Positions 13,480 through 25,309 of a DNA stretch of 64,000 bases are shown one piece after another. A program made the translations under genes and the position numbers. Origin of the DNA: Isoetes taiwanensis (lineage: Eukaryota; Streptophyta; Lycopodiopsida; Isoetales; Isoetaceae); NCBI GenBank assembly GCA_021234155.1, contig JAJEKV010000020.1, forward strand, positions 20,203,018 to 20,267,017, in the 5' to 3' direction. The notes beneath the pieces are model-generated. The model was given only the letters and a program-made list of their open reading frames with translations, did no database searches and was not told where the DNA came from. Positions within the stretch are counted from its first letter, which is position 1, and each line of letters opens with the position of its first letter.

Positions 13480-13648
13480 AGGCTAGGCAAACCTCAAAAT
13501 TGTTTATGCGGGTTTTTGGCATATCCTACGTATATACTGAAATATACCTAGAATATGCTAGTGACTGCTCAAAACCCACTGTTCGTTGTAAACTGGCGGT
13601 CACCTTCGTTGTGGATGGCGGATGCTCCAACCGGGTAACTGGCAGGGC
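13480..13648 (+). repeat. Dispersed repeat family A, copy 3
   Basis: Contains TTTATGCGGGTTTTTGGCAT, CTAGAATATGCTAGTGACTG, GTAAACTGGCGGTCAC and the terminal CAACCGGGTAACTGGCAGGG. The head is damaged (GGCTAGGCAAACC in place of GCCCCTAGGGGGCAAACC). Confidence 0.65.
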
Positions 13649-14004
13649 CCTGGGCTTACGGGTCCGATAGATGCGGTGGGTGCAGCTAATCCCACCGCAT
13701 CACTGTAGAAGATCGATGTTCACTCCAGCTATAAAAGGCATCCACTGCTCGTTAGTTGGAAGAGCATTTTTCGAACATATCTAAATGCAAATAACACAGA
13801 TCAGAAAGGGATAATTTAGAAGCAAAGTAATAATCACAAAGCCCTTGTTTCAGTGGTGAACATACTCGTTTCAAAGAAACCTTGTACAAATAATGCATTC
13901 AGACATGCCTTCCAGCAGTGTTTTCCGGCCTGCAGAAGTTAAATCCACTCTCATCAGAAGATCAGGGGCAAGTCTCTCTTCAGCGTTTTACAGAGTATTC
14001 TGGT

Positions 14005-14900
14005 GCCTATACAAAGTCGGACTCCATTGCCCATTGCACAGACAAAAGTAATGTGCCAGAGTAGATATGTTTAACACAAATCTCAGGGATAGCTCCAGCC
14101 ATATTGGGGAAAAAAGGGAGAAGATTCTGGGCTCAGCTACAAAGATCATTTCCGTCCTGCTTGATTTCCGACGCCCTTACAGCTACAAATGCAGCTCTTT
14201 TGACAAGGCTAACAGAAGTATGATCAAACCTTCTGTGTTAATGCCAGAGTTTTTCGCCCATAGCTAAAGATCTAAATAATAGAAGGGGTGAGTCAGAGAT
14301 CTTCAGTCAAGAAGGTTAACAAATGAGTAGAAGCAGAAATATACCTTATTTGCAAGCGCCGGACTCCATCGCCCTTAGGTCTAGAGCTCTGTCGTTTAAC
14401 CTTGCCGGATATGAAGATTCAGATTTATAGGGAAGCTGTTCATGCATGAAGACATGCAAAGAGCTGAACGTACATGCAAAGATCCAACAAATGCAGATGC
14501 ATGGAGCGGAATGTCATTCAGAGATAGCGCCATAGCCAGAAACTTGAATCGCCAGAACCAACAAAAGCTCAGTACATGACTTTCTTCAGCAAATGCAAGT
14601 AATCCGGCGCCTATACAGGTAAAACATAAGGGTCTCATCAGGGATATCCATGCAACAAGAGTTCTTGAAGCGTGAATCTACCTTTTTTGAGAGCGCTGAC
14701 TCCATCGCATATTGCTCAGTAAGAAGCATGACAAAAAGGCTTTATCAGCAATATTTTGCTTGGTAATCCGGCGGCTGTGCAGTTGCAAATGAAAAGGTCT
14801 TTATTACTTCATATGAAAAGACTAATAGAAGAGCAAATCTACCTTCTGAGTAAGCGCCGAACTTCGTCGCCCATAGTCAATGATCTCTGTTGGAAAATCA
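14005..14900. repeat. Degenerate repeat array, ~166 or ~332 bp periodicity
   Basis: A motif of the form GCGCYGGACTCCATCGCCCAT recurs in diverged form near 14015, 14350, 14682 and 14845, with weaker echoes at 14170, 14240 and 14500. Spacings of roughly 335, 332 and 166 suggest an old tandem array. Associated words GACATGCAAA and CTGTGCAGTTGCAAATG also recur. No coding content is visible. Confidence 0.45.
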
Positions 14901-15089
14901 AGCCAGATATGGAGCCGCAGATTTATAGCGAAGTAAGGCATGCATTTAGACATGCAAATGGCCGGAATAGTCATGCAAGATCGAAGACATGCAGTTGCAT
15001 AGAGGGGATGGGTAATCGGAAGACAACACCATAGCTGGAGCTTCGGCTTGGATTGCACAGGAGTGGGCATGGTCACCATGGCTATGGCG

Positions 15090-15930
15090 CTTCAGCTAAG
15101 GCGTAAGAAAAATGCTTAAGGCCCAGAATCGATCATTACCCAGACTGTCGGAATAGAACAGTTCAGTTTTTTGCCAGAATCGTACTGCCAACTGGTCGTC
15201 CGTTATGTTTTTCGTATGGTCAGACAGAGATAGGTGCAATCTGACAGTCTGGCAAGACTCTTATCATATATGTCTCTTTCTCAGTGACTCATATATGATG
15301 GACATGATATCATAAAGTGATGCCTGCTCTCTACATCCCCAGAATTACATAATCGGCATAGTCTACCTGATCTACTGGTTTCAGACTTTGTTCTTATCCT
15401 GGAGGTTTAATAGCATCAATAGCTCCACTTTTTACTGATCAATAACAAAATTTAGAATTGGAATTCATTTCTAGCCTGATTAACAGAAATCCTACTAGAT
15501 TCAGGATCCAATCCCAGGTTCTTAACTGCCCTGATCTTAAGTATAAGGGTTTGCTGGTGGGCATATATTTTTGAAGGAAAATACTGATTTGTTTTGGACA
15601 GTTATAAGTTTTTTGTTTGGAGGCAATAATATAAATTACAATAACTATTACCTTGTGTTCTACAAATTTACAATATAGTGAGGAATATAACTCTTGCCTT
15701 TTGTAATTTGTATTGGAAGGCAATATTCTGGTAATTTTTTAGAGGAAAAGGATTTTCCGGTTACATGGAAAAAAATCCGTCAAATGTAAATTAAGTAAGG
15801 CATTTTTGCTGGTTAGCTATCATGCTATTTTCGAGCCCTGTTGTGGTGATAACTTTTTAAGGTAAGGCTTCCATTTGAAACAAGGTTAGGTTTCCATATG
15901 AAGTGAAGTTATCTTTTTGACCTTAGGGTT
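15090..15930. other. No supported gene
   Basis: AT-rich DNA. A 94-codon minus-strand frame (15439-15723) carries no motif. Confidence 0.4.
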
Positions 15931-15939
15931 GCTGACATG

Positions 15940-16520
15940 TATTCTTTTGGCAAGGTGGACGTATGAGCCCCCTAGCCATTTTTTCCAATTTCCTTCCCTA
16001 GTGGTTACTGTGTTGTTAAAAATCCTTCTTGCCTTGTTGGGTTAAGGGGATCAATTCCTACCTTGTTGGGTTAAGGGGATCAATTCCTACATTCAGGGAC
16101 TTCAAGTTAGTGGTTCGATCCCTCGTGAGGTATTCGGTCCCCCCTTGGTGGGGTGGTTAACCTTAATTGTAATTTTTTGTATCCCTTTGTTCATGGTGGT
16201 GGTACGAGTTCCCCCATGACTGTTTTGTCTCTTTTTTTTCCTTTTTCTTGTTGCCTTGCCTTGGTGGTTATGGTGCTTAGCTTAGGGGCTTGCCTCTAGG
16301 CTAGTGATCCTAGGTTCAATCCCTTTATATGTATGATGATTCGCTTAGTGGAGCTAAGAATCCCCGAAGTGTGATGTGTTTCTTTTGTTTGGTGGAGGCT
16401 CTTATCTGGCCTTGTTCCTTTTTACCTATCTTGTAGCCCTCTCTTCTTGGTAGTGGGGCATGGTTAAGGGGCAAGCTCCAAGGCATGTGATCAAGGGTTC
16501 AATCCCTTCACATAGTCTTT
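15940..16520 (+). repeat. Cluster of tRNA-derived SINE-like units
   Basis: Three segments spaced about 190 bases apart pair a box-A-like stretch (TGGGTTAAGGGGATCAATTC near 16050; GCTTAGCTTAGGGGCTTGCC near 16274; CATGGTTAAGGGGCAAGCTC near 16460) with a box-B-like stretch (GGTTCGATCCC at ~16111; AGGTTCAATCCC at ~16312; GGGTTCAATCCC at ~16497). These resemble the two internal RNA polymerase III promoter elements of tRNA genes and SINEs. None folds as a complete tRNA by eye. A 29-bp perfect tandem duplication (CCTTGTTGGGTTAAGGGG...) lies at 16032-16090. Similar T-rich tails follow near 15990 and 16230. Confidence 0.55.
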
Positions 16521-16532
16521 GCAATTCAGAAC

Positions 16533-16719
16533 CACTTTAGTGGAAGGAACTCGAGTTTAGCCATCCATTACATTCCTATTATGACAAAAAGGACAACTCA
16601 TGATTGCCAACTTTAGAACCACCCACAAAATGTGACACTTTAGCGGAAGGAACTCGAATTTAGCCATCCATTACATTCCTATTATGACAAAAAAGACAAC
16701 TCATGATTGCCAACTTTAG
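16533..16719 (+). repeat. 103-bp tandem duplication
   Basis: The phrase CACTTTAGTGGAAGGAACTC, followed by GAGTTTAGCCATCCATTACA and onward to TCATGATTGCCAACTTTAG, occurs twice with an offset of 103 bases and few substitutions. It adjoins the SINE-like cluster and may be its 3' body. Confidence 0.8.
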
Positions 16720-17099
16720 TTGCATTCTCAACTATGGACGTTCATACTAGGTTCGATCTTTAAATGTTTCAAATTGACAAAAAATTGGCAATAGCAGTTG
16801 GACATCTCTACTTGCTATCTTTGAAACCTATGTTATGTACACTTAGAAAGGTAGTGTTTTGATCGATTTGTTGAAGTAGATCATCATGCTGTAGGATATA
16901 TCCTGCATGTGAAGGCAGCCTGATAGAAACATATTTGTTCTTTTCACTGCGTATCTTCAACACCCGATAACGTTTGCACCAAGTATTATATACATGAGTG
17001 CCTTTGCACTGGGCCGAAACAAAGAAATATTCGCGATGGTCTTGGCCATTGCGATAAATTTCTTGTAGATTTAAATATTGATTGTGAAAACATGACTTT

Positions 17100-17166
17100 A
17101 TGGTATGATTTAAACCACTTCACCCTCATGAAAATGGAGGGCAACCCTCCGTGCGTAGCACCTTGT
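17100..17166 (+). repeat. Dispersed repeat family B, copy 2
   Basis: Contains GGTATGATTTAAACCACTTC, GGAGGGCAACCCTCCGTGCG and CACCTTGTTTT, matching 10583-10672 except for a few bases. Unrelated flanks on both sides. Confidence 0.65.
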
Positions 17167-17169
17167 TTT

Positions 17170-19230
17170 AATAAGTTTTACAACAATTTTAGGGTTGTAA
17201 TTCATGTTGAGTGGAGATTTTCTAAGATGCCATTCAGTTACCTCCGCAAACCAATCGAATCAATTCAATTCCATTCTTTTTTTGAAAATCTATTTTCATG
17301 GGTTTTTCGATGAGCTGAGTTAATCCACCGCCTCAACATATGGTCAAAATATTAGAGGCATCTTCAAAGTGCAGACACGAGTTCTTCAAGGTGCAAAGAC
17401 GACTTCTTCTGCTGCGAATTTTGCAGGCCTGCAAATGCACTTGCATCCATAAAATTTGAAGCGCTTAGGTATCTATGGAGTTCTCTTGGTTTATCTTTGG
17501 TCCGGATTTGTGAAAAAGCTCTATCACATAGGGGAGGGTGCCCCACTAATCTCGCACTTAAAGTTTAAACCTCTATAAGTAGTGATTTATGCATCAAACC
17601 AACACAAATGAGGCATTATTGGAAAGATCAGATCCTAAGCTTTCTGGATCAAAATTTTAGTCCATTTGGATAAGTTGACAGGAAGTTACAAGGTGTTGAA
17701 GTTGGGTCCCTTGCCTGCCCACCTCCCCACACCAAATGCCCAGTCATTGTGCACGAAGTGCCCATTGATTGCTTCTAATGAATCTGGAAGAGACAGCAAG
17801 CACTAATCCACGTGTCAACTTGATATTGGTGGAGAAAGTTACACACAGTTGCAGGGCATGCACAAAACAGGGGGATATGGCTGCGGGGTCAGTGGGCAAG
17901 AGTGTGGAATTGAGCCGCGCAATAGCTGGGCAACCTCCCCTATCTCTGAAACAAGATTGCTTTCATTTTCTGCAATCCTTTGCTAGCCCTTTGCTTGAAT
18001 CAGGCATAGCTTCCTTGAGTTTTAATCATATGAATATGAAATATGAAGTGCCAAAATCAATTTGTCTTAGCTTTGTGAATTCCTACAAAAAAATATAAAA
18101 ATGCATATCTCTATTGTAAACCCTGCAAACAATCTCAACATTAGTTTGAATTGGCCGAGCTCTTCATCTCCAACAATTCTGATTCTCCCTGCTCACTCTA
18201 TGATTTTTGGCGCCTCAAAAGTTTCTCACTGCTCTCTATGATTTGGCGCCTCGGAATTATGTACAGGTAAATGCAGCAGGTCCTTCTTTGGGCAATGAGC
18301 ATCAATGATCCCAGAGTTTTTAACATATTATCACATGTTGGTGAACCTTTCCTATAGAACCTTTCCTGTTTATTACCATTGAGTGTCTACTACCGGGAGT
18401 TCGTGCTTATTTTAACAACACAGCATGTCATAGAAACTACGTTCTTTTGAGTTCTTTTGTTTCTGTACAGTTTATTTTGCATGGTTTTCGCTAAACTTTG
18501 TTCAAATATACATTACCTCTATATTCTCCTCATCATTATTGTTTATAATTTCTATTATTCCAATACCACTCCGCATGATCTTTATCCTTTGGTACATTTT
18601 GTGTTAGTACAAATAAGCTTTCATATGTTGAAACTGCTTTTGCGATTGCTGATACGAATACAAAATCTTATGGCAAAACAGTAATCACTGAGTAAGATTA
18701 ACAAGCAAAAGATAACTCAAATAACAAAGTCTAGCCTTCAAGGCTAAGCAAGAGAATTGCAGAGAAAGACTTAGTTTTGGAAGTAATTGGCTTAAAGTAG
18801 GAAGCAATTTTGACACTAGAGCATCCGCTCAACAATAACACAAATTCAAAGGGAAGAATTAATTGTAAGAAAGACTTGGATAGGATTTGGGTTAACCTCC
18901 AAAAGAATTGATAGACTCCTCTATCTTATTCCACACAAAGAGATATCAACAATAAATTCCACAAAGATATGTCGCAGATTAAGAGAGGGGGAAAAGCTGG
19001 GTTCAAGAAATCAATGGCAATCCTTGATTTTCTAGTGTCAGATTGGCCGAATTTGCAGTCTGTCGGCCTCGTTGTCGAGTTTAGTAGCTGAGGCCCTGCC
19101 ACAGGTCGATAAGGCATCGTTGATGTCGGAGTTACAGAGATATTGGGAGCTGTCCAGCCTTTGATGCCTTACCGCTACCGCCCTTATATAAGGACAATCG
19201 GATTTTTTCTCAAGGCTCTATGCCTTATAT
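17170..19230. other. No supported gene
   Basis: Open frames at 17769-18098 (109 codons) and 18457-18684 have no recognised motif. I see no RNA gene or transposon end. Confidence 0.4.
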
Positions 19231-19232
19231 TA

Positions 19233-19350
19233 GGCCCTTTTTCCATGGCACCTCTGTCTTATATTTTGCTTAATATTATTGGGCCACGTAAGATAATAAG
19301 TCACCATAGTTTTTCCATGACACAATTTAAGACATGTCTTAAATGGGTTC
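19233..19350 (+). repeat. MITE-like repeat family D, copy 1
   Basis: Begins with GGCCCTTTTTCCATGGCACC, continues with TGTCTTATA and ends near GACATGTCTTAAATGG. The reverse complement of 22130-22256 begins GGCCCTTTTTCCACGGTTGG and also contains TGTCTTATA and GACATGTCTTAAA. Short, non-coding and AT-rich, as expected of a miniature inverted-repeat element, but the second terminus was not resolved. Confidence 0.45.
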
Positions 19351-19721
19351 CGTACAAGTTGAGTGGAGCATTTTATTCCGGGGGAAACCCCCCGCCACAA
19401 AATAAGGTATGCATTTCTATTCTATCACAGGGCTGCTCTGCCGGATCTTTAGGGTGTCATAAAAAAGAGTAAACAGAGGAGAAGCAGCCATTACCGGAAT
19501 GGATCGTCAGCCTGGCCATGGAATGGATCGTCGACTTGCAGACCTTCAGCTGATTGAATCGTCGGGAACGGAATGGAAAAGGCCAAAGGAAAACGTAGTC
19601 ACTGTTGTAAGACATGCATCTATCAGAAAGAGAGAATGGAGGTTTATTGGTGTCCAAAGCCGGAGCCTTGTATTTTAAGATTTTAACTGCGTTTGCTGCC
19701 TACAATCATGGAAAACAGAAG

Positions 19722-19793
19722 TTATTCACACGGGGGGTTGAATATGCCTATCCAACAGCTCTCGCTGCCCTACGTCACCCCCCGTGTGAATAA
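19722..19793. repeat. Perfect 17-bp inverted repeat
   Basis: TTATTCACACGGGGGGT at 19722-19738 is the exact reverse complement of ACCCCCCGTGTGAATAA at 19777-19793, with a 38-base spacer. It could be a foldback, a remnant transposon end or a structured RNA. The G-run is also a possible protein or quadruplex site. Confidence 0.85.
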
Positions 19794-20221
19794 GCACCCA
19801 AACCAAAGGGGGTTTAAGGGGGATTTTAATTTAAATATGTTGGACCCAATGGTTGTGTTAATTAATGTTAAAGGTACTTATGTATTAGTTGTTATACAAA
19901 AAAAAATTTTGGGCCCTTCGGGCCCTAAAAAAGCCATTTCGTCTCATTGTAATATGTTGAACTAATATGTAATATTTACAATTTAAAAAAAAAAAGAATT
20001 GTTAATAATCCCCTTTGGTAATAACTAGTAATTTTAACAATAACCAAGCAATAATATGAGTAATACGAGTAATAATATGAATATGTAATATGGTAGATAT
20101 TGTGAGGAAGGGTTCCATTTTAATTTTCCAAGGTTAAAGGATTTTGAACAAAAATAGATAAGGAAACAATGTTTTTTACCACACTTTTGGAATTAGGGCA
20201 GCGTTAGGTTTCAACATTCGA

Positions 20222-20312
20222 CATGGCAGCTGCTAGGGTTTCAACATTCGAAATGGCAGCTGCATGCTTCAGACTAGGGTTTCAACATTCGAGATGGCAG
20301 GTGCATGCTTCA
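20222..20312 (+). repeat. Short tandem repeat, three units
   Basis: The phrase GGGTTTCAACATTCGA followed by RATGGCAGSTGC occurs three times (about 20205, 20235 and 20277). The last two units also share ATGCTTCAG. A second small tandem duplication, CATCTGATCTCATGGTACAC, lies at about 20650-20702. Confidence 0.7.
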
Positions 20313-20759
20313 GGACATGGTTCTGAGTGCCGGATTTGACTGCGGTGTTGGCAGAGCATGGGGTAGAGACGATTCTATAGCAGATCCAAACTGGTGGATC
20401 GATTTTTGAAGCCACAAAGTGAATGTACATAATAACAATACGTCTCTGATAGCATTGGAATGCATTGGATGCAAGCTCGGAAGGTTTATTCTCAAAGATA
20501 TTTGTGCCATTGTTCCAACTTGCCTAATTTTGATTCTTTGCTTACATGTATTCAACAAAGCTTGAGATGCCGCAAATGCCCATAATCTGTGATTCATTCG
20601 TTTTTTTGTTTCCACATGGACTTTCTATAGAACACTGGTCATGCAAACATCTGATCCCATCTGATCTCATGGTACACTGCCATCTGATCTCATGGTACAC
20701 TGCTGCTTATGTCCACCCATTCAATTTGAGGCTTTTTCTACAAGGATGTTGATATCCTC

Positions 20760-22120
20760 TCTTCCACAGTGACCTCCCTAATGCCGCATGTAATCTGTTT
20801 TATACAAGGACATGAAAATATAATGTGCATGGAGAGCAGCTGTGTAGGATTTCTGGCATGGCTAGAATGCAAGGTAGTGGAGGAAATTCTATTAGCGGAA
20901 GGGATTCCATTAACATGCCTACAAAAGGGTTCATATACAGCACAAAAGGATGAGAAGGTTCATGCCAACAGAAGAGGATATGGCATAGCTGCGTATGAAT
21001 ACTTTGCTCGAATTCGAAACTAGATGGAAAACAGAGCAACACATACCTGCAAGTAGAAGGAAAGACCAATATCTTTGCCGTTTGGGTCACAGAAAAGTTT
21101 TCTGAAAACTACTTAACCGACAGTTGTTTCGATCTGTCGCCTTTGTCACTTCCATACTTGCAGACTCAACTCTTCTACGGTACGGTGCTCCAACAAAACC
21201 CTCATAAAAACCGTTGGCCATACCCATGAGCTCTGCTCGCGCGCTGGCTTCTGTGTAAGCACAAAGGAGGCAAGGCAAGTTTTCTAGCTGCAATGAACTG
21301 TGCCGGAAAAATTGAGATTGCCCTATATTCAAGTCTCTGCATTCAAACAACAAAATAAAACTCTAAAATATGTGACTCAAACTTTGCATGCCAAAAAAAA
21401 AAAACGGGTAAAATTAAAAAAAGGAAAAAAAAACTCTGCCCCTAAAATAAAAAGAGGGCTTTTGTTGTGAGCCCTTGGATGTTGGACCATTGAAAAAAAA
21501 AAAGCTAAATCAACGGCTAAGAAATGGTGCACTCTAGATGTACGCATTAGTACATCTATTCGAATACGCCATGAAATCTTAGGCAAACCTTTGTGAAAAG
21601 CGTACAAAAACACAAAAAAAACCCCCTGTTATTATGCTACATATATTCATGAGCTTGGCTTGAAACAGGGGAAAGCAAGGCATGGAAAACAGAACTTATT
21701 CATGAGCTTGGCTCGAAACAGGGGAAAACAGCTTGATTCGGCCGAAGAAATCACAGTTAAGAAATTGTTTACAACCACATAAGACTTTGATCGGCTTTAC
21801 AGATCCCCTGCACTGCCACGACTAGCATTAGCATAAATGAAAGCAAACTAAAAAAGGAGAAGAAGAAGGGGCACGATGGCTGTTTCTTACATCCAACCCA
21901 TGCAACATAGAAGGGGCACGATGGCTGTTTACCTATTCCAGTTACCTGTTTACCTGTTCGTCAGTGCAATAGATGGGTTTCATCAATGGTTCTTTATTTG
22001 AAACAGCTTGCATGCATCAAGAAATGGTTCTGCGAAAGTGAAATTGTGTCTATGAAAAAAACATGCAAGAAAACTGCAGAGTAGTGGAAAATCATATTTT
22101 ATGAGACACGTCTTTTATTA
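20760..22120. other. No supported gene
   Basis: Frames at 20769-21023 (+), 20800-21090 (-), 21087-21353 (-) and 21377-21613 (-) are open but carry no recognised domain. A duplicated phrase (TTATTCATGAGCTTGGCTYG near 21646 and 21699; AGAAGGGGCACGATGGCTGT near 21864 and 21909) shows local duplication. Confidence 0.4.
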
Positions 22121-22129
22121 TAAGCTACT

Positions 22130-22256
22130 TCTTATAATGGAGCCGTGGAAGAGTATTTTTTTTAAGACATGTCGCAAATGACATGGCACCTCAAATGGTG
22201 TCTTATAGTTATAAGACAGCCATATTTTAAGCCAACCGTGGAAAAAGGGCCTTAGT
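22130..22256 (-). repeat. MITE-like repeat family D, copy 2
   Basis: Inverted relative to the copy at 19233. It ends (plus strand) with CCGTGGAAAAAGGGCC and contains TATAAGACA and TTTAAGACATGTC. Confidence 0.45.
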
Positions 22257-22259
22257 TAA

Positions 22260-24220
22260 AAGAAAGGCCTTTGCCTTTTATTAAATGCCAACTTTGGCTT
22301 TTATTATCCACACTAACTATTATTTTAACATAGAGGCTTGGTTGAAGGATTAGCATAAATATTTCTGTTTTTCTTTCTCTTTCTCTTGCTCCACACAGCC
22401 ACTCCTCCGAGCAGCACCATATCAATTGTTTTTATCTGTGCTTATTCACTTATGGCAGCTCCTTATGCTTCCAGATCTACAAAAATTACATCCATTCTTT
22501 TAAAAAATTACCATATATCTTGAGTTTCTTCATATTTCATTTGTTTCAATTTCTTCTGTAATATTTCTAGCTGGAAAAAAGATTTTACCTCATCCCTATC
22601 CATTAGATATATACACATTTGTTTTGGGCTCATCTTTTTTAACTTGAGTAGAATATTAAGTCCGATTCTACTAGTAATTATACCTTTTGCTCTAATGATC
22701 TTTGTATCAATTGATTTCAGAAATGTTAGAGGTACCTTTGCTAGAAGAACTTGCAACCGATCTCTTTCCTTCAATCCTTCACTTGCATTGTCACTTCCTA
22801 TATGAATCAATTCCCATAGGCCTTTTCGTGCAAGATGTTCTAGTTCGTTTCTTTCCAAACTTAAAATCTAGATCCACCCTTATATAGTTCAGCTCCCTTA
22901 GCAATGATGCTGGGAACCTTGTTGACATATTGACTATGGCTTTGATATTGCTGTTAGAAAGATAGGTGAGCTAAAGAGCAATGAAATTGAATTGCGTAAG
23001 GTTTTTCTAGGCAAACCAAGCACCTTCAAATATTAAACATTTAATATCCAATGGTTCAATAAATTTACTCAGTGCACTGCTCACTCAACGCAATGTAGCT
23101 AAAAAATAACGACTATGCACAATGACGGCCATGTTCACAAGCATGATTCCATCATCCTCTAAGCATCTCTAACCTCCTTCTTATCCAATATCGGCTCCTA
23201 CCGAGATTGCAAAATAGTTGCTAACTTCTATTTTCAAAAAAACTGCATCCTTGCTTCTTTCTTTCCTTTTGCAGTACCATTACCATGATGATTATATTAA
23301 ATTCTAATACAACCCTTACACAACTTGATTGAGGGCATTTGTGGACGGGCTTGTAGTGGCCCTATAGCAGTTTGTAGATGAAGGTCTGTTCAAATTTATG
23401 AAACTATTTATAAAAATAGGATAAGGGGTCTGGCTGAATTTAGATAATTCATTGTACAACTATGGTAGAGGATATGGAGGAATTCCTAGAATCCAATGTA
23501 CATATATGGTAGGGGGTATATCTAGAGATTCTAAGAAATTCCATATACGGGGATTTTTTTCTAGGTTTTTAACTATATAAGGGTTTTTTTCTTTAATCCT
23601 ATGCACGTAGATGTCATATAGACTTTACATTCGCTGCCCCACCCCCCCCCCCCCCCCCAACACCTGGGGCCCCCTCCTTTGGCCTACACATCCAGACTTA
23701 GAAGGTTAAAAACAATTAGGAAATAATCTGCAACATACCGTATGTTTTGACGAATTTTACCAGATACCTTTGAGTTTTGATACATTTCTGACCCTTGGGC
23801 AACATTCAAAATATTTTGTATATTTTGAAATTGTTCAAGTGCCCTTAAGATTTATGTTAATTCTCCAAATGTCTTGTTAATTTTTCAAATGTCTTTAAGC
23901 CGCATAACATGACATTTTTCCAAATTTAAAATATTTCAAAATTTACTAAATAACTTAGGATTTAACAAAATAATCCAAATGCCCTTAAAGAAATAAGCAA
24001 TTGAGACACTTCATTGATTTTGTCTGAGATGTAGATTGATGATCGCTGAGAGCGAAATAGATGGAGCAGAAGACAATTCAATGCTTTCTATGAGGACTGC
24101 AAATATAAATATGTGATTCACCAAAAAGGCACCATCGATATCTGTTGAAGAAGGAACAGAAATAGAATAGATTTTTTAACGTCCATGGAGACCAATAGGT
24201 CATGGGACCCATACAATGGG
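22260..24220. other. No supported gene; contains an 18-C homopolymer
   Basis: A 116-codon minus-strand frame (22508-22858) is charged and lacks a motif I can name. A run of about 18 C residues at 23642-23659 is followed by GGGGCCCC. The rest is AT-rich with no visible structure. Confidence 0.4.
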
Positions 24221-24307
24221 CTAGTACAATCATTACTACTAGGATTAAAAAACCCCTGCCTCGAAAGGTTTTTAAGGGAAAAACCTTTGCAGTAATGATG
24301 ATACTAG
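24221..24307. repeat. Hairpin element, copy 2
   Basis: Arms CTAGTACAATCATTACT (24221-24237) and AGTAATGATGATACTAG (24291-24307) pair at 15 of 17 positions around a 53-base core. The core shares AGGATTAAAAAACCCC, the central CGAAAGG/TTTCGGG loop and GGAAAAACC with the copy at 8597-8643. The arms of the two copies are unrelated in sequence. Confidence 0.8.
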
Positions 24308-24324
24308 ACAATCAGAGATAATGA

Positions 24325-25012
24325 CTACTGAGGGCTCAGTAATTGACGACGTTCATCTAGAACCTCAAGTATGTATAATGCCAAGTCATGCACAGATGGT
24401 GCTCTGAGAAGTTGTGGAAGAGTGGAATGCAAGGTCAAAAAATGATTCTGGACTATCTCAAAAGCAGGGCAACTCAGAAGAGTATGGTTTTCATCTTCAA
24501 TAACTTGTAACTGGCAACAGGCACATAGTCTCGCTTCTCGCGGCAATTGCGGCCGCTCCCATCTATCTGTCTCAATCCGTAGCCTGTGGGACCCCGTGCG
24601 AATTGATGCAATAGCTACAAGCTTGTTCCTGGACAATGAAGCAAGCAAATAAGCTTGGAGCCCTGGTGCCAAGGTGGGATTTATGTGTGCATGATAATGA
24701 CCAGTTTTCACTTGGGCCAAGGTAACTGCATCCCATATCTTTTGAGAAAAACGACCATTGAGATATTGTTGCAAAAGCTTAGGATCATAACTGGCGAGCA
24801 TCAGGCAGTGCTCTGGTTGCACAGCCCAACGGGCAAACCATGTAGTGCAAATGCTCTTTCCAACATCGTTTCAAACGCTGAGGAGATTCAGCCATGGCAA
24901 GTGCAAGAACAGGATACCTATCATCATCCATGTGGTGCACCTTGCAGATATAGTGGAGATGGCGCTTCATGGCAGAATGTTCTATCTCTTGTAAAAGAAT
25001 AGCATAAGGCAC
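24325..25012 (-). pseudogene. LINE reverse transcriptase C-terminal region (non-L1 type)
   Basis: The translation runs through a RT-thumb/post-RT region (YAILLQEIEHSAMKRHLHYI, then CKVHHMDDDRYPVLA) into a C-terminal zinc-binding motif. That motif is LRIETDRWERPQLPREARLC followed by CACC, EDENHTLLSCPAF. The pattern 'LRIETGRW..R..RLC..C...EDE.H.LL.CP' marks a class of plant/algal LINEs. A frame change near 24800 separates the two halves. The RT core and endonuclease are absent. Confidence 0.65.
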
Positions 25013-25309
25013 CGAATAAAATACGAATAACTGGAGGGCATTTGATGAAAGTTAAATTCTACATAGGGATATAGCATTGCAGAAAATTATCAAAACTCTA
25101 GTGAAAATCGTCAAAATATTAGAGGGTATTTTGTAGTTTTTTCCTAGAATTTATGGATTTCTTGTCAAGCCACTGCACCTACACCTAATTTCAGCCATGC
25201 ACCACCTGCACCCTAAGCCACCCCTAAATAGTAACAAATTACCTTCTTTCTTTTTTCCTTCCCTTTTTTTTTTTTTGGTATTCTCACGCCATTATAGAAC
25301 CCCAGGCCA

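Noticed and set aside
16100..16150. Functional tRNA gene
   Set aside because: Box B (GGTTCGATCCC) is good, but no complete cloverleaf with acceptor pairing is visible.
23642..23659. 18-C homopolymer as a regulatory element
   Set aside because: Could be an assembly or sequencing artefact or a random run; no context supports a function.
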